DNA of 18,186 bases from Alphaproteobacteria bacterium (lineage in GTDB: Bacteria > Pseudomonadota > Alphaproteobacteria > Rs-D84). The notes under the pieces were generated by a model. That model saw only the letters and a program-made list of their open reading frames with translations. It had not been told where the DNA came from and made no database searches. Of the stretch, positions 7,610 to 14,808 are shown in pieces. The stretch lies in the NCBI GenBank assembly GCA_016301865.1, contig JAEDOP010000005.1, positions 1-18,186 on the forward strand, written 5' to 3'. Numbering within the stretch: position 1 is the first letter of the stretch; the number at the start of each line of letters is the position of its first letter. Made by a program: the position numbers and the translations under genes.

Positions 7610-9895
7610 ATGGCAGGAAAGAAATCAAATAATTTTTTGCCCGATAGTATTTCGGGTATGTTGAAAAGTTTGTTGGCGCGGATTGTTGGGGCGCTGGTGT
7701 TTGTGTTGGGTGCATGGGCGGTGTGGGCAACACTGTTTTATAATCCTTATTTGTCGGGGTTTGGGGTGGCTGGAACATTTGGTGACCAGTCCATAATGGG
7801 CCATGTTGTTGGTTTTGTGCGCTATGCCATTGGGGCAATACCTGCGTTGTTCGTGTTTCTGTGTGTCGCACGGTTGGGATTTATGCGTATGATTGCACTG
7901 ATGGGTGAAGGGGCACCGGAATATAATTTCCTGCGTGGTTTTATTGCGGTGTGTGTGGGGGCGGCCGGTTTTGGATTGATTACGCCGTCGTCTGCGTTTG
8001 GGGGTATTTTTGGTGCGATTGTTGCAAATGACCTGGGGCGGGTTATGGGGAATTTATCTATAATCGTTGGAATATTATGTGTTGTGGCCTTTCTGTGGAT
8101 AGGGGGCAGTTTGTTGCATATTAAGTGGGCGCATGTGCGTGGTGCGTTGCGTATTGCGTGGCGCACAATTCGGGCGATTGGTGCGGCATTCCATTTAACA
8201 GGGCCGGTCGCCGCAGAAGAGTTGGAAGCGTCAGACGATACAGCAGAAGTCACAGAAGAAGTAGCAGAAGAAGAGGACACGCCACAGAAAAAACGTCGTG
8301 GGTTGTTGTCGCGTCGTGCACCGAAAAAGGTGGCTGCGGCGGCCGCGCCGGTTGCGCCCGTTGTGACGCCAAAACGCGTACGTGCGGCATCGCAATATCA
8401 GTTGCCAGATCCAAAATTGCTGGAAAAATCGCTGTTTAGCAAATGTTCTGTGACGCCAGAATTAAAGCAGAATGCGCGGAATATGGAAACGCACTTTGCG
8501 GAATATGGGGTGTTTGGTCGGGTTATGGGGATTAAGCCGGGGCCGATTGTGACGCTGTATGAATTTGAGCCCGATACCGGTATGCGTATCGCAGATATTA
8601 CCAAAACGGTCAAAGATATGACGCGCGCAATGGCAACCGAAAATATTCGTATCGCCCATATCCCCAGTACGAGTTTTATCGGGGTCGAAATGGTAAATGT
8701 AACGCGTCAGACCGTGCGTTATCGCAGTTTGATGGAATCGGATACTTTTGTGGATACTAAATATAAAATTCCATTGGCGTTGGGCGTGAATATTGGTGGC
8801 AATCCAATGTACTTTGATCTGGCGAAAATGCCGCACATGTTAATCGCAGGACGCACAGGTTCGGGTAAGTCTGTGTTCGTTCAGTCGATTATTACATCAA
8901 TTGTTTATCACTTTACGCCTGATAAGTGTAAATTGATGATTATCGATCCTAAGGGTGTGGACTTTGGGTTCTGGGATGATATTCCGCATCTGATTACGCC
9001 GATTGTAAAGTTAGACCCAGCGGCGGCGGTTAACGCACTGAAATGGGCGGTGCGTGAAATGGAAGAACGCTATAAACAATTGCAGGTTTTAAATGCCCGT
9101 AATATCGAAAGTTATAATGAAATTGCGGCGGAAAAACGCGCGGCGGGCGAAAAAATGACTAAGCAGGTCGCCGTTGGTACAGACCCAGAAACCGGGGAAC
9201 TGTTATTTGAAACCCAGGAAATTGATTTGTCCGATATTCCATACATTGTCATTATTATTGACGAGGTGGCCGATCTGATGAGCCTGGCGCGCAAGGATGT
9301 AGAAGCCTGTGTTCAGCGTATCGCGCAAAAGGCGCGTGCGGCGGGTATCCACCTGGTGATGGCGACGCAAAGACCAGATGCAACAACAATTACCGGTGTT
9401 ATCAAGGCGAATTTCCCAACACGTGTGTCGTTCCAGGCGCGCAGCCGTATCGACAGTGTGACATGCCTGGGCGAAGGTGGCGCAGAACAATTGTTGGCGT
9501 GTGGCGATATGCTGTTTAGTGAAGCAGGACGTGTGCCAGTGCGTATCCACGGCGCGTTTATCGACGATAACGAATTAACAAAAATTGGGGATTTTCTGCG
9601 TTCACAGGGCGCGCCAGAATATGTGGATGGTGTAACGGACGAAGCCGGCGAAGGTGGCGCGCCAGATATGGCGGGATTGCCCGGCGCAATACCGGGTGGT
9701 GGCGCGTCGGATAAAGAAGCCGACCTGTATGAACGCGCCAAAGAATGTGTCATTCGTGATAAAAAACCAACCATTTCATATATCCAGCGTCGTTTGCAGA
9801 TTGGCTATAACAAGGCCGCCGGTTTTATGGAACGCATGGAACAGGATGGGATTGTGTCGGCGCCGGATGCGAACAACAAACGCCATATCCTTTAA
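7610..9895 (+). CDS. ftsK: FtsK/SpoIIIE DNA translocase
   Basis: This 761-residue protein is a septum-anchored motor that pumps chromosomal DNA during division and activates XerCD recombination at dif. Four membrane segments lie near 24-44, 66-88, 108-128 and 146-168. A linker of only about 100 residues follows, first acidic (203-224), then basic and Ala/Pro-rich. The motor has Walker A GRTGSGKS (414-421), Walker B IVIIIDE (546-552), then MATQRPDATTITGVIKANFP and the GGAEQLL-GDML segment (623-635). The C-terminal gamma domain (706-761, YIQRRLQIGYNKAA) reads polar KOPS sites. Departures from the usual text include IDPKGVDFGFW where IDPK-x-x-EL is typical, and CLGEGG with LLACGDML near the active site. 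The ATG at 7610 lacks a ribosome site and may be leaderless. The stop codon is in the left arm of a long palindrome. Confidence 0.96.
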   Translation: MAGKKSNNFLPDSISGMLKSLLARIVGALVFVLGAWAVWATLFYNPYLSGFGVAGTFGDQSIMGHVVGFVRYAIGAIPALFVFLCVARLGFMRMIALMGEGAPEYNFLRGFIAVCVGAAGFGLITPSSAFGGIFGAIVANDLGRVMGNLSIIVGILCVVAFLWIGGSLLHIKWAHVRGALRIAWRTIRAIGAAFHLTGPVAAEELEASDDTAEVTEEVAEEEDTPQKKRRGLLSRRAPKKVAAAAAPVAPVVTPKRVRAASQYQLPDPKLLEKSLFSKCSVTPELKQNARNMETHFAEYGVFGRVMGIKPGPIVTLYEFEPDTGMRIADITKTVKDMTRAMATENIRIAHIPSTSFIGVEMVNVTRQTVRYRSLMESDTFVDTKYKIPLALGVNIGGNPMYFDLAKMPHMLIAGRTGSGKSVFVQSIITSIVYHFTPDKCKLMIIDPKGVDFGFWDDIPHLITPIVKLDPAAAVNALKWAVREMEERYKQLQVLNARNIESYNEIAAEKRAAGEKMTKQVAVGTDPETGELLFETQEIDLSDIPYIVIIIDEVADLMSLARKDVEACVQRIAQKARAAGIHLVMATQRPDATTITGVIKANFPTRVSFQARSRIDSVTCLGEGGAEQLLACGDMLFSEAGRVPVRIHGAFIDDNELTKIGDFLRSQGAPEYVDGVTDEAGEGGAPDMAGLPGAIPGGGASDKEADLYERAKECVIRDKKPTISYIQRRLQIGYNKAAGFMERMEQDGIVSAPDANNKRHIL

Positions 9896-10000
9896 AATAA
9901 AATCTAATGGCATATCTGCTTGTGGTCGGTTCGCTCATGTAACTTCTGTACACTACGCTTGCCGACCACGGCGCATCTATACCATTATCTTTTATTTTAA
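9892..10000. repeat. Long imperfect palindrome (about 109 bases) at the end of ftsK
   Basis: The left arm 9892-9902 pairs with 9990-10000 (11 base pairs) and 9905-9910 with 9982-9987 (6). Further blocks follow: 9912-9914 with 9978-9980, 9917-9919 with 9973-9975, and GTGGTCGG (9922-9929) with CCGACCAC (9962-9969, 8 perfect pairs). A small inner stem TGTA (9938-9941) / TACA (9949-9952) closes the loop. The ftsK stop TAA (9893-9895) is inside the left arm. It contains no credible gene. It could be a mobile palindromic element of the REP/RPE/MITE kind, a structured RNA, or a 3'-end stabiliser or terminator for ftsK mRNA. I see no second copy in the window. Confidence 0.75.
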
Positions 10001-10053
10001 TCCCGTCGTATGGGGTGTGGTGGATTTTTTTGCTTTTATAAATTTGGGTTTTG

Positions 10054-10062
10054 TGTTAAAAT
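10054..10062 (+). promoter_or_regulatory. Extended -10 promoter of the exported-protein pair
   Basis: TG (10054-10055), one base, then TAAAAT (10057-10062) lie 17 bases before the ATG at 10080. No clear -35 is seen. The gap 10001-10053 holds nothing else I recognise. Confidence 0.5.
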
Positions 10063-10079
10063 TAAGGCCAAGAGAGAAT

Positions 10080-11990
10080 ATGAAGTTGTTCAAGCGATTT
10101 TTATTGCTGGCTTTGTGCGCAATTCCAACATTTGCGCAGGGGCAAATCGCAACCACCGCGGGCAGTAATTTAACCGCATGGAACGGTAATTCGGGGGCAA
10201 CAAATAATAATAACTGGAATCAGATGATGAACAGTCGCACGTTGGCATCGGGTAGTGGTGCGGGCGCGACGGCTGATTTTGGGAACTGTAATTCATTGAT
10301 TTTGCGCTGTGCCCAGCCAAAATGCGTGGGGTGTAATACATTGGATTTGGCGCGACCGATTGTGGCGGGGTGCGTGAACAGTAATGCAACGTGCAAAAAA
10401 TACGGCGATGATTTAATCGAATTTATTTCGGCACAATTGGTGTCAAACGCAAATAACAAGGCGCAACAGGCCGAAATTGCCGCCCAACAAATGGCCGCGC
10501 AACAGGCCGCCGCGCAAAGTAATGCACAATTACAACAAATGCAGGCACAGATGCAACAAATGCAGTATGAAATGCAGCAGCAAAATGCCCAACAAATGGC
10601 CCAGATGCAGGCGGCACTGGATGAACAAAAGGCGTTAACAGCGGCTGCGATGGAACAGGCCACAAAACAGTCCGTGGTGTCCGCGCCCGTGTCATCGGGG
10701 AATGGGGCATTGACCGAAGATATGGTCGCAGCGGCGGAACGTGGGGTGGATGCTGATATTTTGGCACGCAAACAGATTTCGGGGCAGATTCTGACGAAAA
10801 TTGAAAATGCAGAGGTGGCCCTGAAAAAATTAAAGGCGACAATGGATACGGCGTTTGTCTATGCGGGGTGTGATGGGCGTGGTAATAACTGTGCCGGGCC
10901 AAAACGTGTCAAAATATTCAAAGAAAAGGCACATGCGTTCTTTGAACCCTATGATGAAATAGTGGACGAAGCGTACGAAGCGTTAGAGATGGCGTTGGCG
11001 GTTGGTGTGGATGTGTCTGATGTTATTATGATGTTAAGTGGCGGGTGCAACCAGTGGGGAAAATTCCTGTGTACAGGTGAAAAGGAAAAGCACGAAGTTC
11101 AGTATTATAACAATAATAATTGTAAGAATGGTCGTTCGGTTAAGTATGGCACAGTCAAAGGTGGCCAAGAATGTACCCCTGGTATGGCCGTTCCGCCCCA
11201 GGATGATAGTCGCTGTACAGTGACCCAGTTAATTGGTGGTGTGGGCGACAATGATGAAGTGTTGCGTGAATGGCTGGATGAAAATTACGAAGGCGATCGA
11301 TTGGTGCGTGTTGGGTGTGCGACATCGGCACTTGAATCAATTGCGATATTTGGACGTCGCAGCAGTAAAAAGGGTGCAACACTGGATCTGGATACATTGG
11401 AACGTATCATCTTGCAAGACGCACCGGAATATGCGGGTGGAAATCGCTATTCACAGGGTGGGGGTGGCGATACGGAACGTCTGAAATACTGTGCATTGAC
11501 ACCGACGGGGTATCAGAATTTGTTGACCGCAGTGCAAAGCAAGAAGTTGCCGAAAAAGGTTTGTGTTTCGAATCAGACGTTGGCGCGCACGTGGGAATAT
11601 GGTGGCCCGGTTGCCGCATCGATGTTCAGTGGTGGTGGTTCAACCAGTAATATTATACCCGGTGCGGACGAACGCATTTGCAAAAACTGGGAACGTTTGG
11701 CGTCGGGTGCGGATATTGAGTGGAAAAAACAGGATTCTGATGATACCTATGAACGTTGTGTGATAGCTAATACGGATTATGTTTATGTTGATGGCGAAGT
11801 AAAAAAAAGAGCAAGTGACGCCGAAAACAGAATAATCGCAGACCAGCAGCTAGAGTTAAACAAAGAACAGGAAGAATGGTGCAGCGGAAAGGGTGGCAAA
11901 ACAAAAGATGGCAGATGTATGTGTGGTAACAAAAAAATTACGTATGAATATCAAAAATGTGAGAATGGAAAAATAGTAAATAAAACATAA
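10080..11990 (+). CDS. Exported cysteine-rich coiled-coil protein, unknown function
   Basis: I do not recognise this 636-residue protein. It has a clear Sec signal peptide (MKLFKRFLLLALCAIPTFAQ, cleavage near 20-22). An Asn-rich stretch follows (42-47). A cysteine cluster has spacing C-x6-C-x4-C-x2-C at 70-85, plus C98 and C105. A Gln/Met/Ala-rich coiled coil runs from about 127 to 197, and a basic-helical segment is near 228-256. The rest is cysteine-dotted, ending in a short module with C601, C613, C615 and C627. I count 22 cysteines after the signal peptide, an even number that suits periplasmic disulfides. The long in-frame reading upstream of 10080 is a shadow over ftsK and the palindrome, so this ATG, followed by the signal peptide, is preferred. 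The stop overlaps the next start (TAATG). The last 60 codons use AGA for Arg, unlike the rest of the gene. Confidence 0.8.
   Translation: MKLFKRFLLLALCAIPTFAQGQIATTAGSNLTAWNGNSGATNNNNWNQMMNSRTLASGSGAGATADFGNCNSLILRCAQPKCVGCNTLDLARPIVAGCVNSNATCKKYGDDLIEFISAQLVSNANNKAQQAEIAAQQMAAQQAAAQSNAQLQQMQAQMQQMQYEMQQQNAQQMAQMQAALDEQKALTAAAMEQATKQSVVSAPVSSGNGALTEDMVAAAERGVDADILARKQISGQILTKIENAEVALKKLKATMDTAFVYAGCDGRGNNCAGPKRVKIFKEKAHAFFEPYDEIVDEAYEALEMALAVGVDVSDVIMMLSGGCNQWGKFLCTGEKEKHEVQYYNNNNCKNGRSVKYGTVKGGQECTPGMAVPPQDDSRCTVTQLIGGVGDNDEVLREWLDENYEGDRLVRVGCATSALESIAIFGRRSSKKGATLDLDTLERIILQDAPEYAGGNRYSQGGGGDTERLKYCALTPTGYQNLLTAVQSKKLPKKVCVSNQTLARTWEYGGPVAASMFSGGGSTSNIIPGADERICKNWERLASGADIEWKKQDSDDTYERCVIANTDYVYVDGEVKKRASDAENRIIADQQLELNKEQEEWCSGKGGKTKDGRCMCGNKKITYEYQKCENGKIVNKT
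10482..10601 (+). repeat. Short direct repeats coding the Gln/Met-rich coiled coil
   Basis: GCCCAACAAATGGCC occurs perfectly at 10482-10496 and 10587-10601. Variants of CAACAAATGCAG lie between them. The repeats encode the AQQMA / QQMQ pattern of the coiled coil and could let its length vary by recombination. Confidence 0.7.
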
Positions 11991-12739
11991 TGAAAAGACT
12001 AAAAAATATCTTTTATAGTTTGTTGGTTGCACTGGTGGTGTGTGTGCCGGCGTATGCTGATAATGGCTGTGAAAATGACGACAATGATGCAATTGTGGCG
12101 GAATTGGCGCTGTGTTCCACACACGCATATAATATTGGCAAAACAGAAAATCCAACGGGCGCGGATAAAGAATTAATGCGTGATGTTATCGCAATGAAAA
12201 CAACACTGATTACGCAACAGATGTATCGGCAATATGAACAGATGGAATCAATGTTGCGACGGTTAAAAACCCAATTGGAAAAGGCAGTTTTGACCACAGG
12301 ACTGGAGGCCAAGGGCGCATCGTCGTCGGGTTCGTCTTCGTCAGGCAGTTCGTCGTTTAAGTCAGATGACAGAAATATTCATATGGCGGGTGTGAAAAAT
12401 TGTCTGAATTATTATCAAGATTCAGAAATATTAAAGTGCTATGAAGATAATCTGAATATAATTGTTAATATGTCGGGTAATGGTGATAACGTCAATTCAG
12501 AATTGAAAAAACAACTGGTTCAAGATTTTTGCAAGTTGGCAAGTCAGCGTATAAATGGTTCTGATAATTGTGCAGATGATAAGAAGGATTTTGAAGCATA
12601 TTGCAGGGTTAGTGGTGCGGAAAAACCACAAACCTTGGACAAGCGTAATTTTCAAGCCATGATTGATTCTATGCGGTCGTGTTTGCAGAATCAGTATCGT
12701 GCATATAATAATTCGCAAAGACAGCAGAAAAAAGATTAA
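11990..12739 (+). CDS. Exported coiled-coil protein, unknown function, coupled to the gene before
   Basis: I do not recognise this 249-residue protein. A Sec signal peptide (MKRLKNIFYSLLVALVVCVPAYA, cleavage near 23) is followed by a charged segment with C27 and C42. A helical, coiled-coil-like stretch lies near 60-104 (ITQQMYRQYEQMESMLRRLK). A Ser/Gly linker at 110-122 is coded by TCG-rich DNA, and a C-terminal helical domain holds C138, C150, C181, C194, C205 and C231. The mature part has eight cysteines, again even. Its ATG shares a base with the stop of the preceding gene (TAATG), which implies translational coupling and roughly equal amounts. Two exported, helical, disulfide-capable products from one transcript suggest partners in one periplasmic or surface assembly, which is inference. 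A terminator follows directly. Confidence 0.78.
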   Translation: MKRLKNIFYSLLVALVVCVPAYADNGCENDDNDAIVAELALCSTHAYNIGKTENPTGADKELMRDVIAMKTTLITQQMYRQYEQMESMLRRLKTQLEKAVLTTGLEAKGASSSGSSSSGSSSFKSDDRNIHMAGVKNCLNYYQDSEILKCYEDNLNIIVNMSGNGDNVNSELKKQLVQDFCKLASQRINGSDNCADDKKDFEAYCRVSGAEKPQTLDKRNFQAMIDSMRSCLQNQYRAYNNSQRQQKKD

Positions 12740-12744
12740 AAATT

Positions 12745-12770
12745 AATCCCGCATTGCGGGATTTTTTATT
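12745..12770. terminator. Bidirectional intrinsic terminator
   Basis: AATCCCGC (12745-12752), loop ATT and GCGGGATT (12756-12763) are followed by a T run. A-rich sequence on the other side serves the convergent minus-strand gene, which ends at 12766. Confidence 0.88.
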
Positions 12771-13251
12771 TCTGGTTTTCGTTTTGAATGCGGTACAGCA
12801 AATTAAACATCTGGGGTGTGTTGTTGGATGTTTCAATTTTATTAAATGCACGTTTGTTTGCCAATTCAACCAATTTAAAGAATTTTGGCGACAGCATACG
12901 TGTGCCAAATTTAACGATGTCGCGTTGGGTCGAATCAATCGCGCGACCTACGTTGTGTTTGGTTTCGGCGGAAACAATTGTTCGTGGGCCGTACATCCCA
13001 GACAGCGCAGTGCCACGTTGCAGGTAAACGTGTCCCGTTTTTTTGTTTGTCTGGTTAGTGTGTGGAATCTTGGCTGGTGCGCCCCGTTCGGCCGATATAA
13101 CCAATGTATATGGGTATTCATCCAGACCGCGTTTCGTAAATTTATACATCAGGTGGCCGTTTCTGTATGATACATCGAGCGTTGTTTTACGATCGGTGAT
13201 AAATGCAGTGGCGATATCATAGATTTCACTAATTGTATGTGTTTTTGACAT
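12766..13251 (-). CDS. Hypothetical protein, 161 residues
   Basis: I do not recognise this protein. It begins MSKTHTISEIYDIATAFITD and is basic. A first half looks beta-rich, including LDVSYRNGHLMYKF and YPYTLVISAE. A Gly/Thr stretch follows (TGHVYLQRGTALSGMYGPRT), then a helical C-terminal half (STQRDIVKFGTRMLSPKFFKLVELANKRAF). There is no signal peptide or membrane segment, so it is likely cytoplasmic. The start is well supported by AAGGA close upstream and by a near-consensus promoter. It is a lone minus-strand gene between plus-strand operons, bounded by a shared terminator. That arrangement suggests independent, possibly high, expression. Confidence 0.72.
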   Translation of the reverse strand: MSKTHTISEIYDIATAFITDRKTTLDVSYRNGHLMYKFTKRGLDEYPYTLVISAERGAPAKIPHTNQTNKKTGHVYLQRGTALSGMYGPRTIVSAETKHNVGRAIDSTQRDIVKFGTRMLSPKFFKLVELANKRAFNKIETSNNTPQMFNLLYRIQNENQK

Positions 13252-13279
13252 TTGTCTTCCTTTGATTGTTGTTACTTTA

Positions 13280-13307
13280 ATTATAGGACAAAAAATATAA
13301 ATGTCAA
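13280..13307 (-). promoter_or_regulatory. Near-consensus sigma70 promoter of the 161-residue gene
   Basis: On the minus strand, TTGACA (13302-13307) is 16 bases from TATAAT (13280-13285). The predicted leader is about 22 bases and includes AAGGA before the ATG. This is the best promoter match in the window. Confidence 0.8.
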
Positions 13308-13361
13308 CCCGTTAGTTAAGGAATAGTGTCCTGGTGCGGGGACGGGATTTTTGTCGTAATA

Positions 13362-13370
13362 TGTTATAAA
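13362..13370 (+). promoter_or_regulatory. Extended -10 candidate for the rfb operon
   Basis: TG (13362-13363), one base, then TATAAA (13365-13370) directly abut the ribosome site AAGGGG (13371-13376). Standard spacing would start the transcript near 13377, after that site. So either the transcript starts elsewhere or one of the two sites is not used. Confidence 0.4.
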
Positions 13371-13382
13371 AAGGGGATTTGT

Positions 13383-14270
13383 ATGAAGGGGATTATTCTG
13401 GCCGGGGGCAGTGGGTCGCGCCTGTATCCAATGACACAGACGATATCCAAGCAGTTGTTGCCGGTATATGACAAGCCGATGATTTATTATCCGTTATCAA
13501 CGTTGATGCAGTTCGGAATCCGCGATGTGTTGATTATTTCAACGCCCGTGGATACGCCGAATATTAAAAAACTGTTCGGGGATGGGACGCAACTGGGGAT
13601 GAATATTCAATATGCGGTGCAGGATGCACCGCGCGGTATTGCCCAGGCGTTCACCATTGGGGCGGAATTTATCGGCGCGGATGATGTGTGTTTGATATTG
13701 GGGGATAATATATTCTATATGGGGGGACAATTGCCGGATTTTGTGCGTATAGCGCGTGAAAATGCAGGGGCGCGCGCAACGATTTTTGCGTATCATGTGT
13801 CCGATCCAGAACGATTTGGTGTGGTGGAATTTGATGAAAATTTTAATGCCATTTCAATCGAAGAAAAACCAAAAAATCCAAAGTCAAACTATGCGTCTGT
13901 GGGGCTTTATTTTTATCCGTCGGATGTGGTAGAATATGCACGTGGGCTGAAACCGTCGGCACGTGGCGAATACGAGATTACAGATTTGAATAATATCTAT
14001 TTGTCCCAGGGCCGAATGTCGGTTGTGCCAATGCGACGGGGAAATGCGTGGTTGGATGCGGGAACGCCGGACAGTCTGATGGAATCGGGGCAATTTGTTC
14101 AGATTATTGAAAAACGTCAGGGGTTAAAAATTGCGTGCGTCGAAGAAATTGCATATGCCCAGGGATTTATTGATGACGCGCAAATGCGTGCGTTAATTGA
14201 TGGGTTGCGACCTGGGATATATCGGGATTATCTGGAAAAAGTATATAGGGAAAAGCATGAAATTTATTAA
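13383..14270 (+). CDS. rfbA: Glucose-1-phosphate thymidylyltransferase
   Basis: This 295-residue protein of usual length makes dTDP-glucose from glucose-1-phosphate and dTTP, the first step to dTDP-L-rhamnose. The nucleotide-binding signature LAGGSGSRLYPMT (6-18; Ser where Thr is more common) is present, as are KQLLPVYDKPMIYYPL (23-38), LGDNIFY (106-112) and the EKPKNPKSNYASVGLYFY segment. I chose the ATG at 13383 because it has AAGGGG 6 bases upstream and begins at the canonical MKGIILAGG. A longer GTG reading from 13326 is unsupported. It is the first gene of the rfbA-C-D-B operon and overlaps rfbC by 14 bases. Confidence 0.97.
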   Translation: MKGIILAGGSGSRLYPMTQTISKQLLPVYDKPMIYYPLSTLMQFGIRDVLIISTPVDTPNIKKLFGDGTQLGMNIQYAVQDAPRGIAQAFTIGAEFIGADDVCLILGDNIFYMGGQLPDFVRIARENAGARATIFAYHVSDPERFGVVEFDENFNAISIEEKPKNPKSNYASVGLYFYPSDVVEYARGLKPSARGEYEITDLNNIYLSQGRMSVVPMRRGNAWLDAGTPDSLMESGQFVQIIEKRQGLKIACVEEIAYAQGFIDDAQMRALIDGLRPGIYRDYLEKVYREKHEIY

Positions 14271-14808
14271 GACCGAAATTGATGGTGTTATTATCGTTGA
14301 ACCGCATGTATTTGCGGATGCGCGCGGATATTTTATGGAAACATATAATGCGGATGAATTTGTGGCAAACGGTATTCCAAATGTGTTTGTCCAGGATAAT
14401 CAATCGATGTCATCGTATGGGGTTGTGCGTGGCCTGCATTGTCAAACGGGTGTGCATGCCCAGGCAAAATTGGTGCGTGTGTTACAGGGGGCGGTTCTGG
14501 ATGTGGCGGTCGATATTCGGCCCGGGTCGCCGACATTTGGACGGCATGTGGCGGTGGAACTGAGTGCGGAAAACAAACGGCAATTGTTTATACCGCGTGG
14601 ATTTTTACATGGGTTTTCGGTGCTGACGGATGTGGCGGTATTTGCGTACAAGTGTGATAATCTGTATGCGCCGGGCGCGGAATTTGGCGTGCGGTTTGAT
14701 GACCCGGATATCGGAATTGACTGGAAAATACCGGCGGACAAAATCATTGTGTCGGACAAAGACAGAAAGCATGGGGGATTAAAAGATGCAATTGATTACG
14801 GGCTGTAA
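14257..14808 (+). CDS. rfbC: dTDP-4-dehydrorhamnose 3,5-epimerase
   Basis: This 183-residue cupin enzyme of normal length carries out the third step, the double epimerisation at C3 and C5. Landmarks are ETDGVIIVEP-like text near the start, DARGYFMETYN (21-31), VQDNQSMSSYGVVRGLHCQ (45-63; the His is the catalytic base, and Cys replaces the common Tyr after it), AQAKLVRVLQGAVLDVAVDIR (69-88) and IPRGFLHGF (112-120). The start at 14257 has AGGG 6 bases upstream and overlaps rfbA by 14 bases. A longer reading from 14197 is not supported by the family's N-terminus. It overlaps rfbD by 23 bases. Confidence 0.96.
   Translation: MKFIKTEIDGVIIVEPHVFADARGYFMETYNADEFVANGIPNVFVQDNQSMSSYGVVRGLHCQTGVHAQAKLVRVLQGAVLDVAVDIRPGSPTFGRHVAVELSAENKRQLFIPRGFLHGFSVLTDVAVFAYKCDNLYAPGAEFGVRFDDPDIGIDWKIPADKIIVSDKDRKHGGLKDAIDYGL

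Noticed and set aside
9654..10079. A 778-codon plus-strand reading that joins this stretch to the exported-protein gene
   Set aside because: It lies in another frame over the end of ftsK and across the palindrome. The real start is the ATG at 10080, followed at once by a signal peptide.
9896..10079. tRNA, tmRNA or other known RNA gene in the ftsK downstream gap
   Set aside because: No cloverleaf, CCA end or tmRNA-like ends can be drawn. The only structure is the single long hairpin.
12319..12356. TCG-rich stretch as a variable microsatellite
   Set aside because: Codons for Ser vary (TCG, TCT, TCA, AGT), so it is a plain Ser/Gly linker rather than a clean tandem repeat.
10080..12739. Assignment of the exported pair to type IV secretion (VirB5/TrbJ-like)
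   Set aside because: Signal peptide plus coiled coil is only a superficial likeness. No VirB/Tra gene is nearby and no specific motif matches.
12754..13170. Plus-strand open frame of 138 codons
   Set aside because: It is opposite the 161-residue gene, which has the promoter, ribosome site and terminator. The plus frame has none.
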